NCBI GenBank assembly: GCA_965247815.1
Contig: CBDFHW010000029.1
Coordinates: 1 to 64,000, forward strand
DNA from: CBDAQA01 sp965247815
Lineage (GTDB): Bacteria > Planctomycetota > Phycisphaerae > Tepidisphaerales > Tepidisphaeraceae
Reading direction: 5' to 3'
Length of the DNA stretch: 64,000 bases
The translations under genes and the position numbers were made by a program. Shown piece after piece: positions 52,304 through 61,414 of the stretch (positions within the stretch are counted from its first letter, which is position 1; each line of letters opens with the position of its first letter). The notes under the pieces were generated by a model. It searched no databases. It was not told the origin of the DNA and saw nothing but the letters and a program-made list of their open reading frames with translations.

Positions 52304-52930
52304 TCAGACCGGCTGCGTCGTCGCCTTCACCGCCGCCGGGTCCGCCAGTTTTGCGAGTTCTGTGTTTTCCGTGAACAGCAGCGATGCCGAGTTCACGCAG
52401 AACCGCAGGTTGGTCGGCTTCGGGCCGTCGTCGAACACGTGTCCGAGGTGGCAGTCACAGCGGGTGCAGAGGATTTCTTTCCGCACCATGCCGTACCCCC
52501 GGTCTTCGTGCGTGTAAACATTTTCCTCCGCCACCGGTTTGAAGAAGCTCGGCCAGCCGGTCCCGGACTGAAATTTCGAGTCGGACGAGAAAAGCGGCAG
52601 GCCACAGCAGACGCAGGTGTAGATGCCGTGCTTTTTGTTATCGAGCAAGTTCCCACAGAACGGGGCTTCAGTCCCTTTGGCCCGAGCGACTTTGTACACA
52701 TCGCTGCCGAGTTGAGATTTCCAATCGGCATCGGACTTCACGACCGTCATCGTGTCGACCGGGCCGACAAGCTCGCCGCGTGAATCGAACACCTTTACCT
52801 TTATCGATTTCGAGCTCGTCATTGTCTGCATTGGACCGTCTCCCGTGGAAGTTTCTGCCGAACAGCCGATTCCTGTGCAACATTCTAGTGCGGCCAGTCC
52901 CGCGAGTTTTAAAAGCATTCTGCGATTCAT
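52304..52930 (-). CDS. msrB: Exported peptide-methionine (R)-S-oxide reductase
   Basis: Reduces methionine-R-sulfoxide in proteins. The 208 residues begin with a twin-Arg-like signal (MNRRMLLKLAGLAALECC), possibly ending in a lipobox (TGIGC), so the enzyme probably works in the envelope. The MsrB domain has both zinc pairs (YTCVCCGLPLF and ILCTRCDCHLGHVF), FQSGTGWPSFFKPV and the catalytic Cys in LRFCVNSASL (about 180). The C-terminal extension is short and unconserved. It is convergent with the LysM gene across the shared terminator. Confidence 0.93.
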   Translation of the reverse strand: MNRRMLLKLAGLAALECCTGIGCSAETSTGDGPMQTMTSSKSIKVKVFDSRGELVGPVDTMTVVKSDADWKSQLGSDVYKVARAKGTEAPFCGNLLDNKKHGIYTCVCCGLPLFSSDSKFQSGTGWPSFFKPVAEENVYTHEDRGYGMVRKEILCTRCDCHLGHVFDDGPKPTNLRFCVNSASLLFTENTELAKLADPAAVKATTQPV

Positions 52931-53129
52931 CGTTTCTCCAATCTATTGAGTAAACCAGCAGGAGCTGCCGCGTATTCCCCGCCGGGTGTCGAATCAACGC
53001 AGTTGTCGCGTGCGTACGAATCAGAACCAGTCGCACGAAAACGGTGTTACTTAAGAGCTTCATAATGGCGGGGACCCGGCCGCAGCGGTTACAGTGCGCC
53101 GCGTCCCGGTGGGTTGGAAGAAATGCCGT

Positions 53130-54059
53130 ATGAAATGGTTCAAAGTCAGTCTGTGGGTCGGTTCGATGCTCGTGCTGCTCGCCGCCGGCGGGGGCGCGGT
53201 GGGGTGGTTCATGCTCCGGGGCACGCCCGACTGGTATCGCGTAAAGGTGATACCGCCCGAACAGAAGAAAATAAACGCCGACGCGGTCGAAGATAAGCTG
53301 GTCGACCTGACCAACACGTTCGGCTCGCGCAACGCCGCCGCGTACCGCGCGTCACACGTGAAACGCCAGACCACCACCGACGAGATGACCGCCGACCAGG
53401 CCGAGAAAGTTCTTAACCAGAAAGCCGACGAACCGGTGGTGATCCAGTTCACCGACGACCAGCTCAACGCGTTTTTCGAAAAATGGGCCGAGGTGCAGAA
53501 TCGCCGGGCGGTGTTCGAACAGTACGTGGAGAACCCCCGGATCGTGATGCAGAAGAATCAGCTCATTCTCGCCGGCCGGGTGAAGGAAATGGACCTGATC
53601 GTCAGTATGCAGTTCGCGCCCAAGATTGACGGCGAAGGAAACCTGCGCATGGACCTGCAGCAGGTGACCGGCGGCATCCTTCCGCTCGCCGACGCCATGT
53701 GGGCCCGGCAACGCCACGGGGTCGAGAAGATGCTTCGCGCTAAGCTGCCCGATTATCAAAGAGACGCCGCTGTATCGACCGACGGTTATGCCAACGGCGC
53801 GCTGGCGTCGGCGGCGATGAACGAAATGATTCTCGCGGCCATGAAAGGCGGCGCGACCAGCGCCGTTGTGTTCGTCCCGGGGAGTATTCAGCGATTGTCC
53901 CCGACCATTCCGGTGAAGATCACGTCGATCAAAGTCGAGGACCACCTGCTGACGCTGACGGCCGAGCCGATGAGTGTCGACGAACGTCAGAAACTGTTTG
54001 AGCAGGTGCGGTCGTTCGACGCCGCTCCCCCGGTGAGCGCCGCCGACGCGGCGCAATAA
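53130..54059 (+). CDS. Hypothetical exported or membrane-anchored protein
   Basis: A 309-residue protein from the ATG at 53130 (MKWFKVSLWVGSMLVLLAAG), one N-terminal signal anchor, then mainly soluble sequence with alternating strands and helices (VVIQFTDDQLNAFFEKWAEV, ENPRIVMQKNQLILAGRVKE, LTLTAEPMSVDERQKLFEQV). No known motif is recognised. The product resembles predicted envelope proteins of planctomycetes with an N-terminal helix. It is convergent with the lptG-like gene. Confidence 0.6.
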   Translation: MKWFKVSLWVGSMLVLLAAGGGAVGWFMLRGTPDWYRVKVIPPEQKKINADAVEDKLVDLTNTFGSRNAAAYRASHVKRQTTTDEMTADQAEKVLNQKADEPVVIQFTDDQLNAFFEKWAEVQNRRAVFEQYVENPRIVMQKNQLILAGRVKEMDLIVSMQFAPKIDGEGNLRMDLQQVTGGILPLADAMWARQRHGVEKMLRAKLPDYQRDAAVSTDGYANGALASAAMNEMILAAMKGGATSAVVFVPGSIQRLSPTIPVKITSIKVEDHLLTLTAEPMSVDERQKLFEQVRSFDAAPPVSAADAAQ

Positions 54060-54086
54060 TGAATTTGCAACCGCATTCGGTTCGGA

Positions 54087-55268
54087 TCAGGTCCGCAGCC
54101 GTTCGAGCATCAACCAGACACCGATCGGTCCGAAGATGAAGATAGGCACCCACGACATCAGGGCCGGCCAGCCCCAGGCCCATTGCGCGCCCAGCGGCGG
54201 GTGACCGGCGATCTGCTGGCAGATGAACACGCACGCCATCGCCATCGCCAGGAAAGTCAGGCACTTGGTCGCCGCCGTCTTCAACGACTTGGGGTCGAAG
54301 TTCATCACGTTGGGAATCGCCAGCAACAGCAGCACGACGTTCATCACCGGCTGTGCCCACCGCAGGCTCTGGATTTTGTACAACCCGGCACGGCCGTAGC
54401 TTTTGGGCCGGTCGATCAGTTCATTAATCTTCTTCGTCGACAGCAGTTCGACGAACGCGCTGCCGCGGTACAACGCGATTTCGTCCGGCGTTACAGCGCC
54501 GTCGTAGGTCGCGACCGTTTGTTCGTCCGACGGGGTTTCACCCGGTAACAAGCCGGTGACGTGCCGGCCTTCGGTCAGATCCCAATGGCCCTTCTGCGCG
54601 TTCCATGTCGCCTGCGACGCGTACAGATGTCCGACGGTCTGCAGCTTCTGGTCGCGTTCTAGAACGTCCATGTCTTCCATATACGCCGGCATCGCCGGTG
54701 TGGCCGGTCCGTCTTTCGTCGCCGGCGCGGCCGCGGCGGCGGGATGATACCGTGCCGCGACCAGCAGCGACCGTTCATCCACCTGCATCGATTTAATCGC
54801 AAACCACGGCACGACCTGCTCGTGCAACTCGTCGTGCGACCGCACCAGATTCGGAATCATCCCCGGCAGCACGATTTCCTGGTCGACTACCAACAGGCCG
54901 TTCAACAGCACGGCAACCAACACAATCGGGGCGGCGATCCGGATCATCGGCACCCCCGCGGCGATGAACGCGGTGAGCTCATTGAATCGGCTCAGCCGCA
55001 TCAGCGTGAACGCCGCCGCGACCACGGGGATGATCCCCGACATCTGCGTGAAGATCAGGAACGACTGATAAAAGTAGTAGCCGGCCACGTCCCCGATGAT
55101 CGTGACGGCGTTGCTCAGCGGGTCGCCGGTCGCGCCTTTTTCGATCCGGACGATCTGGTCGAACTTGAACACCATGTCCATGACGACATACATCCCGATC
55201 AGAACCATCAGGCTGATGAGGTAGTTCTTCAGGAACAGGGACAGAACATATCGATCGAGAAGTTTCAT
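54087..55268 (-). CDS. LptF/LptG permease, second of the pair
   Basis: Inner-membrane subunit of the LPS export ABC transporter (LptB2FG). The 393 residues start MKLLDRYVLSLFLKNYLISL with six helices around a beta-jellyroll periplasmic domain (about 130-280). Typical segments are IPVVAAAFTLMRLSRFNELT, AFIAAGVPMIRIAAPIVLVA and WAQPVMNVVLLLLAIPNVM. Which of the two is F and which is G cannot be fixed from sequence. It follows the other permease on the same strand with 49 bases between them. Confidence 0.87.
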   Translation of the reverse strand: MKLLDRYVLSLFLKNYLISLMVLIGMYVVMDMVFKFDQIVRIEKGATGDPLSNAVTIIGDVAGYYFYQSFLIFTQMSGIIPVVAAAFTLMRLSRFNELTAFIAAGVPMIRIAAPIVLVAVLLNGLLVVDQEIVLPGMIPNLVRSHDELHEQVVPWFAIKSMQVDERSLLVAARYHPAAAAAPATKDGPATPAMPAYMEDMDVLERDQKLQTVGHLYASQATWNAQKGHWDLTEGRHVTGLLPGETPSDEQTVATYDGAVTPDEIALYRGSAFVELLSTKKINELIDRPKSYGRAGLYKIQSLRWAQPVMNVVLLLLAIPNVMNFDPKSLKTAATKCLTFLAMAMACVFICQQIAGHPPLGAQWAWGWPALMSWVPIFIFGPIGVWLMLERLRT

Positions 55269-55317
55269 TCGTCGCCCGGGAGGGGAGTCGACGACGGGCG
55301 AAAAACTCGCCAGCCGT

Positions 55318-56991
55318 TTATCGCCGCTGCAATCTCCACAACAGAATCATCGCCCCGATGCTGATGGCCACGTTGCCCGACCACATGATTCCGATCCCCG
55401 CGTTCAACGGCAAACTGTGCGTCAGCACGTCCGTCGGGGTCGCCTCGGCGGTATGTTGCCCCGTGACGATCAGCACCGTGCTGAGCATCGCCGGGATTAC
55501 GCTGACGGCAAACGCCGTCAGGAAATTTCCGCTGCGGAACATCATCCCCAGCGACGAACCGACGAATACGAGCAGAAAACAGCTGACTACGAACGCGGTC
55601 CGCATGTGCAGCTCGCCGCGGATGTGATCGATCAGGTCGTACCACGCAAACAGCAGTTTATTTTTCGCCCGCAGGTCGCGGATGTTGCCGTCCAGGTATT
55701 GGCCGGTCGTCCGGTCTTTCATCGCTCCGATGTCCGGCGGGAGGACTACGGCGATCCTCCGCGAATATGGCACCGGGCTCGGGGCGTCTCCGGCGTCGAT
55801 CAACGCGTCCTTCATTTCCACCGACACGAACGCCAGCCCGTTGGTCGGATCCGCGGTGACCAGCAACCGGCACGTCGACCCGGTCGCGGTGAGTGTTACC
55901 TGTCCGCCGCTTTCCTGCTGAAATTTGAGTGGTGTCGCGCCCGCTTTAACCACGATCGCGTCGCCCTGCGGGACGATCTTCGCGCCCGGCGCGGTAAACC
56001 TGAACCTGTCGGTACCGGATACCAGCACGAACTGCGCCGCCGGGCTTTGCAGTCCGTCGAGCACTTCCCGCTGGCGATACGCCTGCGACTGGTCTTCCCG
56101 GATGAACTGCGTCAACACCTGCTGGACCTGCTGACCCCGGCTCGGGTCTTTCTGCAGGTCGCGCAGCTGCATGATGTCCATGAATTTTGTCTTTTCACCG
56201 ACCGGTGACGGGATCTCGATCGGCCCGAATTCCGCCTGCCCGACCCCACCCTGGCTGGTCTTGGGGCCCGTGAAGGTGCGGGGGATTACCGCGCCGTTCT
56301 GTAATTGCACACTGATCGTCGTCGCGGTCGGGTCGTCCGGTTCCTCGTGAACGATCGCGGTCGCGGTGCTGGAAGACAAAAATTCCTTGGCCGACAAAAA
56401 CCAGCGATCCTTTCCCGGCGGGACCCAGTATTTGACGATCAGCGGGCCGTTCAAAACCACGGCATGGTCCTGCACGTGTTTCGGGTCACTCGGCAACAGC
56501 GTCGCGCTCTGCGCGAAGATCGTCACGTCCTTGAAGTGCGTCTCGTGCGACTGGTCGATCTCGTGCGCGATCAGCTTGGCCAGGTTGGAAAAAATTACCT
56601 GCTCGATCTTCATCGTCGCGTGCGGGACGGTGAAGCAGAGCAGGTACATCGACAGCGCCGCGACGAAGACGCCGAGCAACGCGGCGGGGGCGGTCAGCGA
56701 TAGCAGGTCTATGCCGCTCGCCCGGCAGGCGGTGATCTCGTTGTCGGCCGACATCCGGCCGTACACGACTGTGGTCGCGAACAGCGCCGCGATCGGCAAC
56801 GAATACGTGCTCATCGCCGGCATGAAATACTGCAGTAGCAGCGCGACCTGCGGCCCGTCCAGCCCGTTCTGAGTCAACGGCCGCAACAGCCCGCCGAAGC
56901 TCATGATGCCCGCGAGCGTGCCCGAGGCCATCATGAAAATTTTCAACAGGTCTTTGAAGACGTACCAGAACAGGGTTCGGCTGAATCTCAT
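55318..56991 (-). CDS. LptF/LptG permease, first of the pair, large
   Basis: A 557-residue permease of the same family. It starts MRFSRTLFWYVFKDLLKIFM, has PIAALFATTVVYGRMSADNE and ITACRASGIDLLSLTAPAAL for the coupling region, and closes with MLSTVLIVTGQHTAEATP and helices before LWRLQRR. Its periplasmic part (about 150-440) is larger than usual (~360-residue proteins in proteobacteria). It presumably partners with the adjacent permease; LptB, LptC and other Lpt genes are not in the window. Confidence 0.85.
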   Translation of the reverse strand: MRFSRTLFWYVFKDLLKIFMMASGTLAGIMSFGGLLRPLTQNGLDGPQVALLLQYFMPAMSTYSLPIAALFATTVVYGRMSADNEITACRASGIDLLSLTAPAALLGVFVAALSMYLLCFTVPHATMKIEQVIFSNLAKLIAHEIDQSHETHFKDVTIFAQSATLLPSDPKHVQDHAVVLNGPLIVKYWVPPGKDRWFLSAKEFLSSSTATAIVHEEPDDPTATTISVQLQNGAVIPRTFTGPKTSQGGVGQAEFGPIEIPSPVGEKTKFMDIMQLRDLQKDPSRGQQVQQVLTQFIREDQSQAYRQREVLDGLQSPAAQFVLVSGTDRFRFTAPGAKIVPQGDAIVVKAGATPLKFQQESGGQVTLTATGSTCRLLVTADPTNGLAFVSVEMKDALIDAGDAPSPVPYSRRIAVVLPPDIGAMKDRTTGQYLDGNIRDLRAKNKLLFAWYDLIDHIRGELHMRTAFVVSCFLLVFVGSSLGMMFRSGNFLTAFAVSVIPAMLSTVLIVTGQHTAEATPTDVLTHSLPLNAGIGIMWSGNVAISIGAMILLWRLQRR

Positions 56992-57382
56992 TCAGCGACC
57001 CCGCATCGATTGGCAGCAGGAAGAAATCGGTCCGCCGGGCAGGTCATGCGGGACAGATCGTACCGGCGACCGAACTGCCGTTCAAATGGGCACAAAAATC
57101 AGGCCGATTTCGCCGCATTCACTCGTTCGATCGAAGCGAGAACGATCTATGCCGGGTCGTCGATCGCGTGGCCCGTCTTCTGCATGATCTGCGCGACAAC
57201 CCCGGCAGCGGCAGAATTGTCGCCGCCGGATTCTGATCTGATCAGAGGTCACCGCCGCCGGCACAATTCTGTACCGCGGGACGGGTCTGAATACATCTAA
57301 ACACACAAGTTTTACCAGACAAAATCGAAGCTCGGAGGTAACAAAGTCGGGACCGATTGCGTGGGATGCGGAAGTGTGAACG
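56992..57382. other. Intergenic region without a recognised gene
   Basis: About 390 bases between the lptF-like gene (transcribed leftward) and the cyclophilin gene's 3' end. No coding, RNA or repeat signal was convincing on either strand; it probably holds the promoter for the lpt genes. Confidence 0.55.
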
Positions 57383-57410
57383 CGCGACGCCGCGGTTAAG
57401 CGGCGTCGCG
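57383..57410 (-). terminator. Strong hairpin downstream of the cyclophilin gene
   Basis: A perfect eleven-base stem (CGCGACGCCGC / GCGGCGTCGCG) with loop GGTTAA lies 32 bases past the cyclophilin stop on the minus strand. There is no T-run, so it may be Rho-assisted or only an mRNA-stabilising structure. Confidence 0.55.
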
Positions 57411-57442
57411 ATCCGAAATCAGTTAGACGTTGTCTCTACAGC

Positions 57443-58333
57443 TTACTTACCCAGCCCCGAAGCAGCGTACGGGTTGTGGCCGGGGGTGACCGAGAAGACC
57501 TCGGCCTTGGTGATTACCTGCGGGGTTGCCGGCGCGCCGCGTTCGGCGTCACCCAGCGGGGTTGCCGCGATCTTCTTCACCGCGTCCATGCCCTCGACGA
57601 CTTTGCCGAAGGTGGTGTATTTCCCGTCCAATTGCTGCGTCTGGTTGTAATCGAGACAGACGAAGAACTGGCTGCCCGCGCTGTTGGGGTCGGACGTGCG
57701 GGCCATCGAGAGAACACCTTCGGTGTGTTTGTGGTCATTGAATTCCTGGTTCACGGTGTACCCGGGCCCGCCGGTGCCGTCGCCCTTGGGGTCACCACCC
57801 TGAATGACAAAGCCCGGGACGATGCGGTGGAACGTCAGGCCGTCGAAGTACCCTTCGCTGGCGAGGCCGAGGAAGCTGTCGACGGTGTTCGGGGCCACGT
57901 CGTAATAGAATGTCATGGTTAAAGAGCCGGCCGGGGTGGTCATGACTTCGTACCGGAGTGGCTCGAGATGGGCGACCATCGTTCCGCCGGGGCCGCCGGC
58001 GGTCTTGTCGGACCGAACTTCGATGACGACGGGCGTGCCGACGAAGTCTGCGGCCGTCTTTCCCTTCGGCACTGCGAACAGCACGAACGTCCCCGGCTGG
58101 GCGAGCGCGGGGTACATCGACCGCAAATCGACCGGTGAATCACCGGCGGGGGCGTCGGTGGACCCTTTGGCTTCCACGGCGGTGCCGTCGAACTGTGTCA
58201 GCACCAGCGATACCGGAATTTTCGAGTCGATGTGGATGCTGATCGGCTGGCTGGGGGAGAACCACATCTTGGTCGGCATCAGGACCGAAAACAATGTCAT
58301 CATCATCGAGACGAGCGGGGACGCGGCTGGCAT
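57443..58333 (-). CDS. Cyclophilin-type peptidyl-prolyl isomerase
   Basis: A 296-residue protein. The C-terminal cyclophilin domain (residues about 140-275) has TMTFYYDVAPNTVDSFLGLA, FHRIVPGFVIQGGDPKGDGT, TEGVLSMARTSDPNSAGSQF and the substrate-contact FFVCLDYNQTQQLDGKYTTF with FGKVVEGMDAVKKI. The N-terminal 140 residues are a separate domain with beta-strand character (VSLVLTQFDGTAVEAKG, GTFVLFAVPKGKTAADFVG). No export signal is clear; translation may begin at Met19 or Met23. Peptidyl-prolyl isomerases of this type assist folding in the cytosol or envelope. Confidence 0.9.
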   Translation of the reverse strand: MPAASPLVSMMMTLFSVLMPTKMWFSPSQPISIHIDSKIPVSLVLTQFDGTAVEAKGSTDAPAGDSPVDLRSMYPALAQPGTFVLFAVPKGKTAADFVGTPVVIEVRSDKTAGGPGGTMVAHLEPLRYEVMTTPAGSLTMTFYYDVAPNTVDSFLGLASEGYFDGLTFHRIVPGFVIQGGDPKGDGTGGPGYTVNQEFNDHKHTEGVLSMARTSDPNSAGSQFFVCLDYNQTQQLDGKYTTFGKVVEGMDAVKKIAATPLGDAERGAPATPQVITKAEVFSVTPGHNPYAASGLGK

Positions 58334-58482
58334 GAATCCTCCAGGGTCGATACATTCGGGCGAAACATTCAGTGGACGGCCGGCATCACGAACCGGCGGT
58401 CGGTTTCGAAGGGCGGAACAATACTGCGCCGATCGTGATTGCTCAAACGGGGATCAAGCTTGCCTGAGAACTCGGGATTCAA

Positions 58483-59622
58483 TTGACAGCGCTACTGGTT
58501 GAGTTTGATCCGGCCGTCGCGTCCTCCACACCCGTCGCGGTCACCACGAACCGGAACCCGAGATTTTTGTTCGTCGACGGACTGCGTGCGATCGCGGCCT
58601 GCTGCGTGATGCTGTTCCACTTCGTAGCCAGTGGAAGTTTTTATCCGATTTTTCAAAGTCGCCTGCCGGCGACGTTTCGTGCCGCCGGGTTCGGGTACCT
58701 CGGCGTGGATATTTTTTTCGTCATCAGTGGTTTCGTCGTGGCCTTCAGTGTCCGCAACGACCGTGTGAACGGTCGGTTCATCCGCGACTTCGTCCTGCGA
58801 AGATCGCTGCGGCTCGACCCGCCGTATCTGGTGACCATCGGGCTGACGTTGCTGCTGCTCTGGTTTTACAACGCGGGGCTCGGCCAGCATTACACGCCGA
58901 TGCCGACGCTTAAACAGACGCTGGCAAACACGTTTTATTTGACCGGCATTCTAAAGATCCAACCGATGCTGCCGATCTTCTGGACGCTGTGTCTGGAAGT
59001 GCAGTTCTACCTGCTGTTCGTGTTCGCGCTCTGGACCGGGAAGCTGGTCGGCGGGTCGCGGTCGCCGCAATTGAATTGGGTGTCGGGCGGACTGCTCGGC
59101 GGGTTCGGGCTCTGGTCGGTTGCAATCGTCGGTGGGTATTGCCGGTCAATGGACGGCTGGTTCGTCAACGACTGGAACTTGTTTCTCGCAGGTGCGGTCC
59201 TGTGGTGGACGATCGACCGGAAGATCGAGGTGTGGTGGCTGCTCGGGCTGACCGGCGCGATGCTCTTCGCCTCCGCGCACACGCAGGCCTGGTGTACGTG
59301 GACTGGCCTTGCGACCGTGCTGGCGATCGGCACCGTCGCTTCAGTGGGACGGCTGGAGACGGCGCTCGACAACGGGCCGTTGCAGTTCCTCGCCCGTATC
59401 TCTTACAGCCTGTATTTGCTGCACGCCCTGATCGGACCGCAGATCGACGGTTGGGTCGCCTGGCATTTCAGGGATTCGCTGGCGGCTGCGATCGTGTCGG
59501 TGATGTTTTCGATCGCCGTCAGCATCGCGGCCGCGTGGGTGATGCATCGGTATGTGGAAATTCCGAGCATCCGGCTCGGTAAGCGATTCAAGCACCGCGC
59601 CGTGAGCCGCGGGGCCGATTGA
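58483..59622 (+). CDS. Acyltransferase-3 (OafA-type) membrane protein
   Basis: Integral-membrane O-acyltransferase, typically acetylating surface glycans or lipid-linked sugars. TTG at 58483 gives 379 residues. Family motifs: LFVDGLRAIAACCVMLFHF (His in the active site, about 47), FGYLGVDIFFVISGFVVAFS (about 80), FVLRRSLRLDPPYLV and the following ten helices ending YVEIPSIRLGKRF. The product may modify the glycan made by the 17.5-20 kb glycosyltransferases, but this is only a suggestion. The gene is monocistronic as far as can be seen. Confidence 0.88.
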   Translation: MTALLVEFDPAVASSTPVAVTTNRNPRFLFVDGLRAIAACCVMLFHFVASGSFYPIFQSRLPATFRAAGFGYLGVDIFFVISGFVVAFSVRNDRVNGRFIRDFVLRRSLRLDPPYLVTIGLTLLLLWFYNAGLGQHYTPMPTLKQTLANTFYLTGILKIQPMLPIFWTLCLEVQFYLLFVFALWTGKLVGGSRSPQLNWVSGGLLGGFGLWSVAIVGGYCRSMDGWFVNDWNLFLAGAVLWWTIDRKIEVWWLLGLTGAMLFASAHTQAWCTWTGLATVLAIGTVASVGRLETALDNGPLQFLARISYSLYLLHALIGPQIDGWVAWHFRDSLAAAIVSVMFSIAVSIAAAWVMHRYVEIPSIRLGKRFKHRAVSRGAD

Positions 59623-59725
59623 AAAATCTTCCCGGTTGTCGGCGTTGCTGAATAATTCCGGCATCTTTATCGACGAGTCGCGTGGGTCGAGAGGATCGGA
59701 ACGCGCTGCGATTCTCAAAATCTAT

Positions 59726-60109
59726 TCAAGTGCCTTGGCTGGAGGACGGAAGCAAGCAAACGTCCATGGCTTGAATCAAGTCATTTGCAAACGTGAAGCG
59801 GTGGCCGACGTGCACATCGGCCAGGACGATTCTGGCCAAGTCGCGAACGACTTGATGCACGTCGACCAACACACGCCCGTCGTGCTCCCGATAGAAAGCG
59901 ACCGGCTCGACGCGTGGGTCGATCTCGGACCACTGCTCGGTCCAATAGGCTCTGACGGCTTGGTGACCAACGACGAAGCCGCCTTTGAAGGCCTTCGGCC
60001 ACGACACGTCAGGCGTCATCGTCGCGAGGGCGGCTTCGATGTTCCGTTGATTGAAAGCCGCGTAGGCTGCTTTCAGTAGTGCAATTTCGGGGGCGGGGAT
60101 GTCTGGCAT
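59726..60109 (-). CDS. SnoaL-like / NTF2-fold protein
   Basis: The ATG at 60109 (MPDIPAPEIALLKAAYAAFN) gives 127 residues of the NTF2-like SnoaL fold: AAYAAFNQRNIEAALATMTP with DVSWPKAFKGGFVVGHQAVR, AYWTEQWSEIDPRVEPVAFY and HDGRVLVDVHQVVRDLARIV with HRFTFANDLIQAMDV. Such proteins are often polyketide-cyclase-like or nuclear-transport-factor-like enzymes or ligand-binding domains; the role here is unknown. An upstream in-frame Met at 60187 is less likely. Confidence 0.8.
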   Translation of the reverse strand: MPDIPAPEIALLKAAYAAFNQRNIEAALATMTPDVSWPKAFKGGFVVGHQAVRAYWTEQWSEIDPRVEPVAFYREHDGRVLVDVHQVVRDLARIVLADVHVGHRFTFANDLIQAMDVCLLPSSSQGT

Positions 60110-60372
60110 AGCTGGTTCCACGGTAAACATACCGGCATAGGCGTCTGCAACGTAACCGATAGTCGTGTTAAGGTTACGGCAATCCACAACGCTAAGTCGA
60201 GCAGCCGAGCGACTTCGCCCGGCTCATCTGTCAGTGGTGCCGCGCTATCTAACCGAGGATACGGTGAACCTGGCTGGCGACGTGTGGGAAAGACAGGCAT
60301 TCTCGATAGCAGTTTGTTTGCAGGGATCAGACAGCCGGTCACGGGTGATGAAAGGTCACCCCGCAACCAGGG

Positions 60373-61116
60373 CTAAAGCTTGATGCCGGCAGCGGTGCGG
60401 GCTTTTGTGAACGAACCGAAGAGTCGAACGGCCGCGCCGTACAACGCCGGCTGCTCGCGGCGGAATGCCGAATCGCTGAGGTGATTGCCGGATTTCTTTG
60501 CCGATTTGAGCCCGCGAACGACGTCTGTCTTTTCCCAGAGTTTCCGCTGCCGGACCTTGGCCGGGTCGATCTTCGCGGCCAGCAGTGCCGCGTCGTACCC
60601 CCGGAAATGTCGGACCGCCGCCGCGTGCAGGCCGGGGTCTTCGCGCTGGATCGACCCGCTGTTGAGCGGTTCGGAATCACGGTGCCGGGCCTTGAGTTCT
60701 GACACGACCGTTTCGCGGGTCCACTTGCGATACCGATTAATTTCGTCGGCGTCCAACCCGGCGGCATGCAGCGCGCGGTCCCAGCTGCCGAACAGCCGAG
60801 GCTGCAGCGCCGCGAACGCTGCTTTGCCGAGTTCGTCGCGCCGCTTGGTGATGGCGGACCAGTGCAATTCCTTGCCTGTCCGTTTGCCTTCTTTGATCAG
60901 CTTGATGATTGCAGTCTTGGACCACCGGGGGCGGCGGCTGACTTCTGAATAATCAATACCGGCCTTCTCGACCGCCGCCCGAAAGGAACTGAAGTGATAT
61001 GCCGCGGCTGACACCAGTGACTGGTGCTTCTTCGCCAGCGCGTTGTACGAAAGGTCTTCCCCCTGCTTGTGAAGTTGCTTGAGGGACTGGAGAATCGAAG
61101 CTTTATCCCAGACCAT
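60373..61116 (-). CDS. Four homing-endonuclease-associated repeats, no nuclease domain
   Basis: A 247-residue protein made of four ~60-residue helical repeats. Each contains a W or L start, 'G-x-L-x' turn and F-x-S/G-(F/W)-x-x-A-x-x-A-G-I/L end: SSFRAAVEKAGIDYSEV (r1), FGSWDRALHAAGLDADEI (r2), FRGYDAALLAAKIDPAKV (r3) and FGSFTKARTAAGIKL (r4). This is the repeat found next to HNH or LAGLIDADG homing endonucleases, probably a DNA-binding helix-turn-helix. No HNH or LAGLIDADG motif is in this gene or its neighbours. It may be a free DNA-binding protein or the residue of a mobile intron or intein. Confidence 0.75.
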   Translation of the reverse strand: MVWDKASILQSLKQLHKQGEDLSYNALAKKHQSLVSAAAYHFSSFRAAVEKAGIDYSEVSRRPRWSKTAIIKLIKEGKRTGKELHWSAITKRRDELGKAAFAALQPRLFGSWDRALHAAGLDADEINRYRKWTRETVVSELKARHRDSEPLNSGSIQREDPGLHAAAVRHFRGYDAALLAAKIDPAKVRQRKLWEKTDVVRGLKSAKKSGNHLSDSAFRREQPALYGAAVRLFGSFTKARTAAGIKL

Positions 61117-61414
61117 TAGGTGCGGACTTTACTGGTAATTCTCCGTTCGCACAACACAGTTTTGAAGGCCGAACGTGGACGATCCGTCGCGTCTGATTCG
61201 ATGCGAAGTTCCGCGCGTTTCGTACAAGACCTCGATCTTTGATAGCCCGTTCCGGGGAGGGCGGGGGTCGACCGGCGAATGGCGCAACGATCAAATCGTC
61301 CCGTGGCCTCCCAAGCCTCAGCTATCAAAAACTTCGTAGCACATTCAGGCGTTTCGACCGAAACGCGTATATGTTGAACCGACGGGACTGACAGGGCGGA
61401 GGAAGCGCGACCAG
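61117..61414. other. Intergenic region upstream of truB with an inverted repeat
   Basis: No gene was seen. The region contains the arms TTTGATAGC (about 61234) and GCTATCAAA (about 61320) separated by about 77 bases, possibly an operator or a long-range hairpin. Confidence 0.5.
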
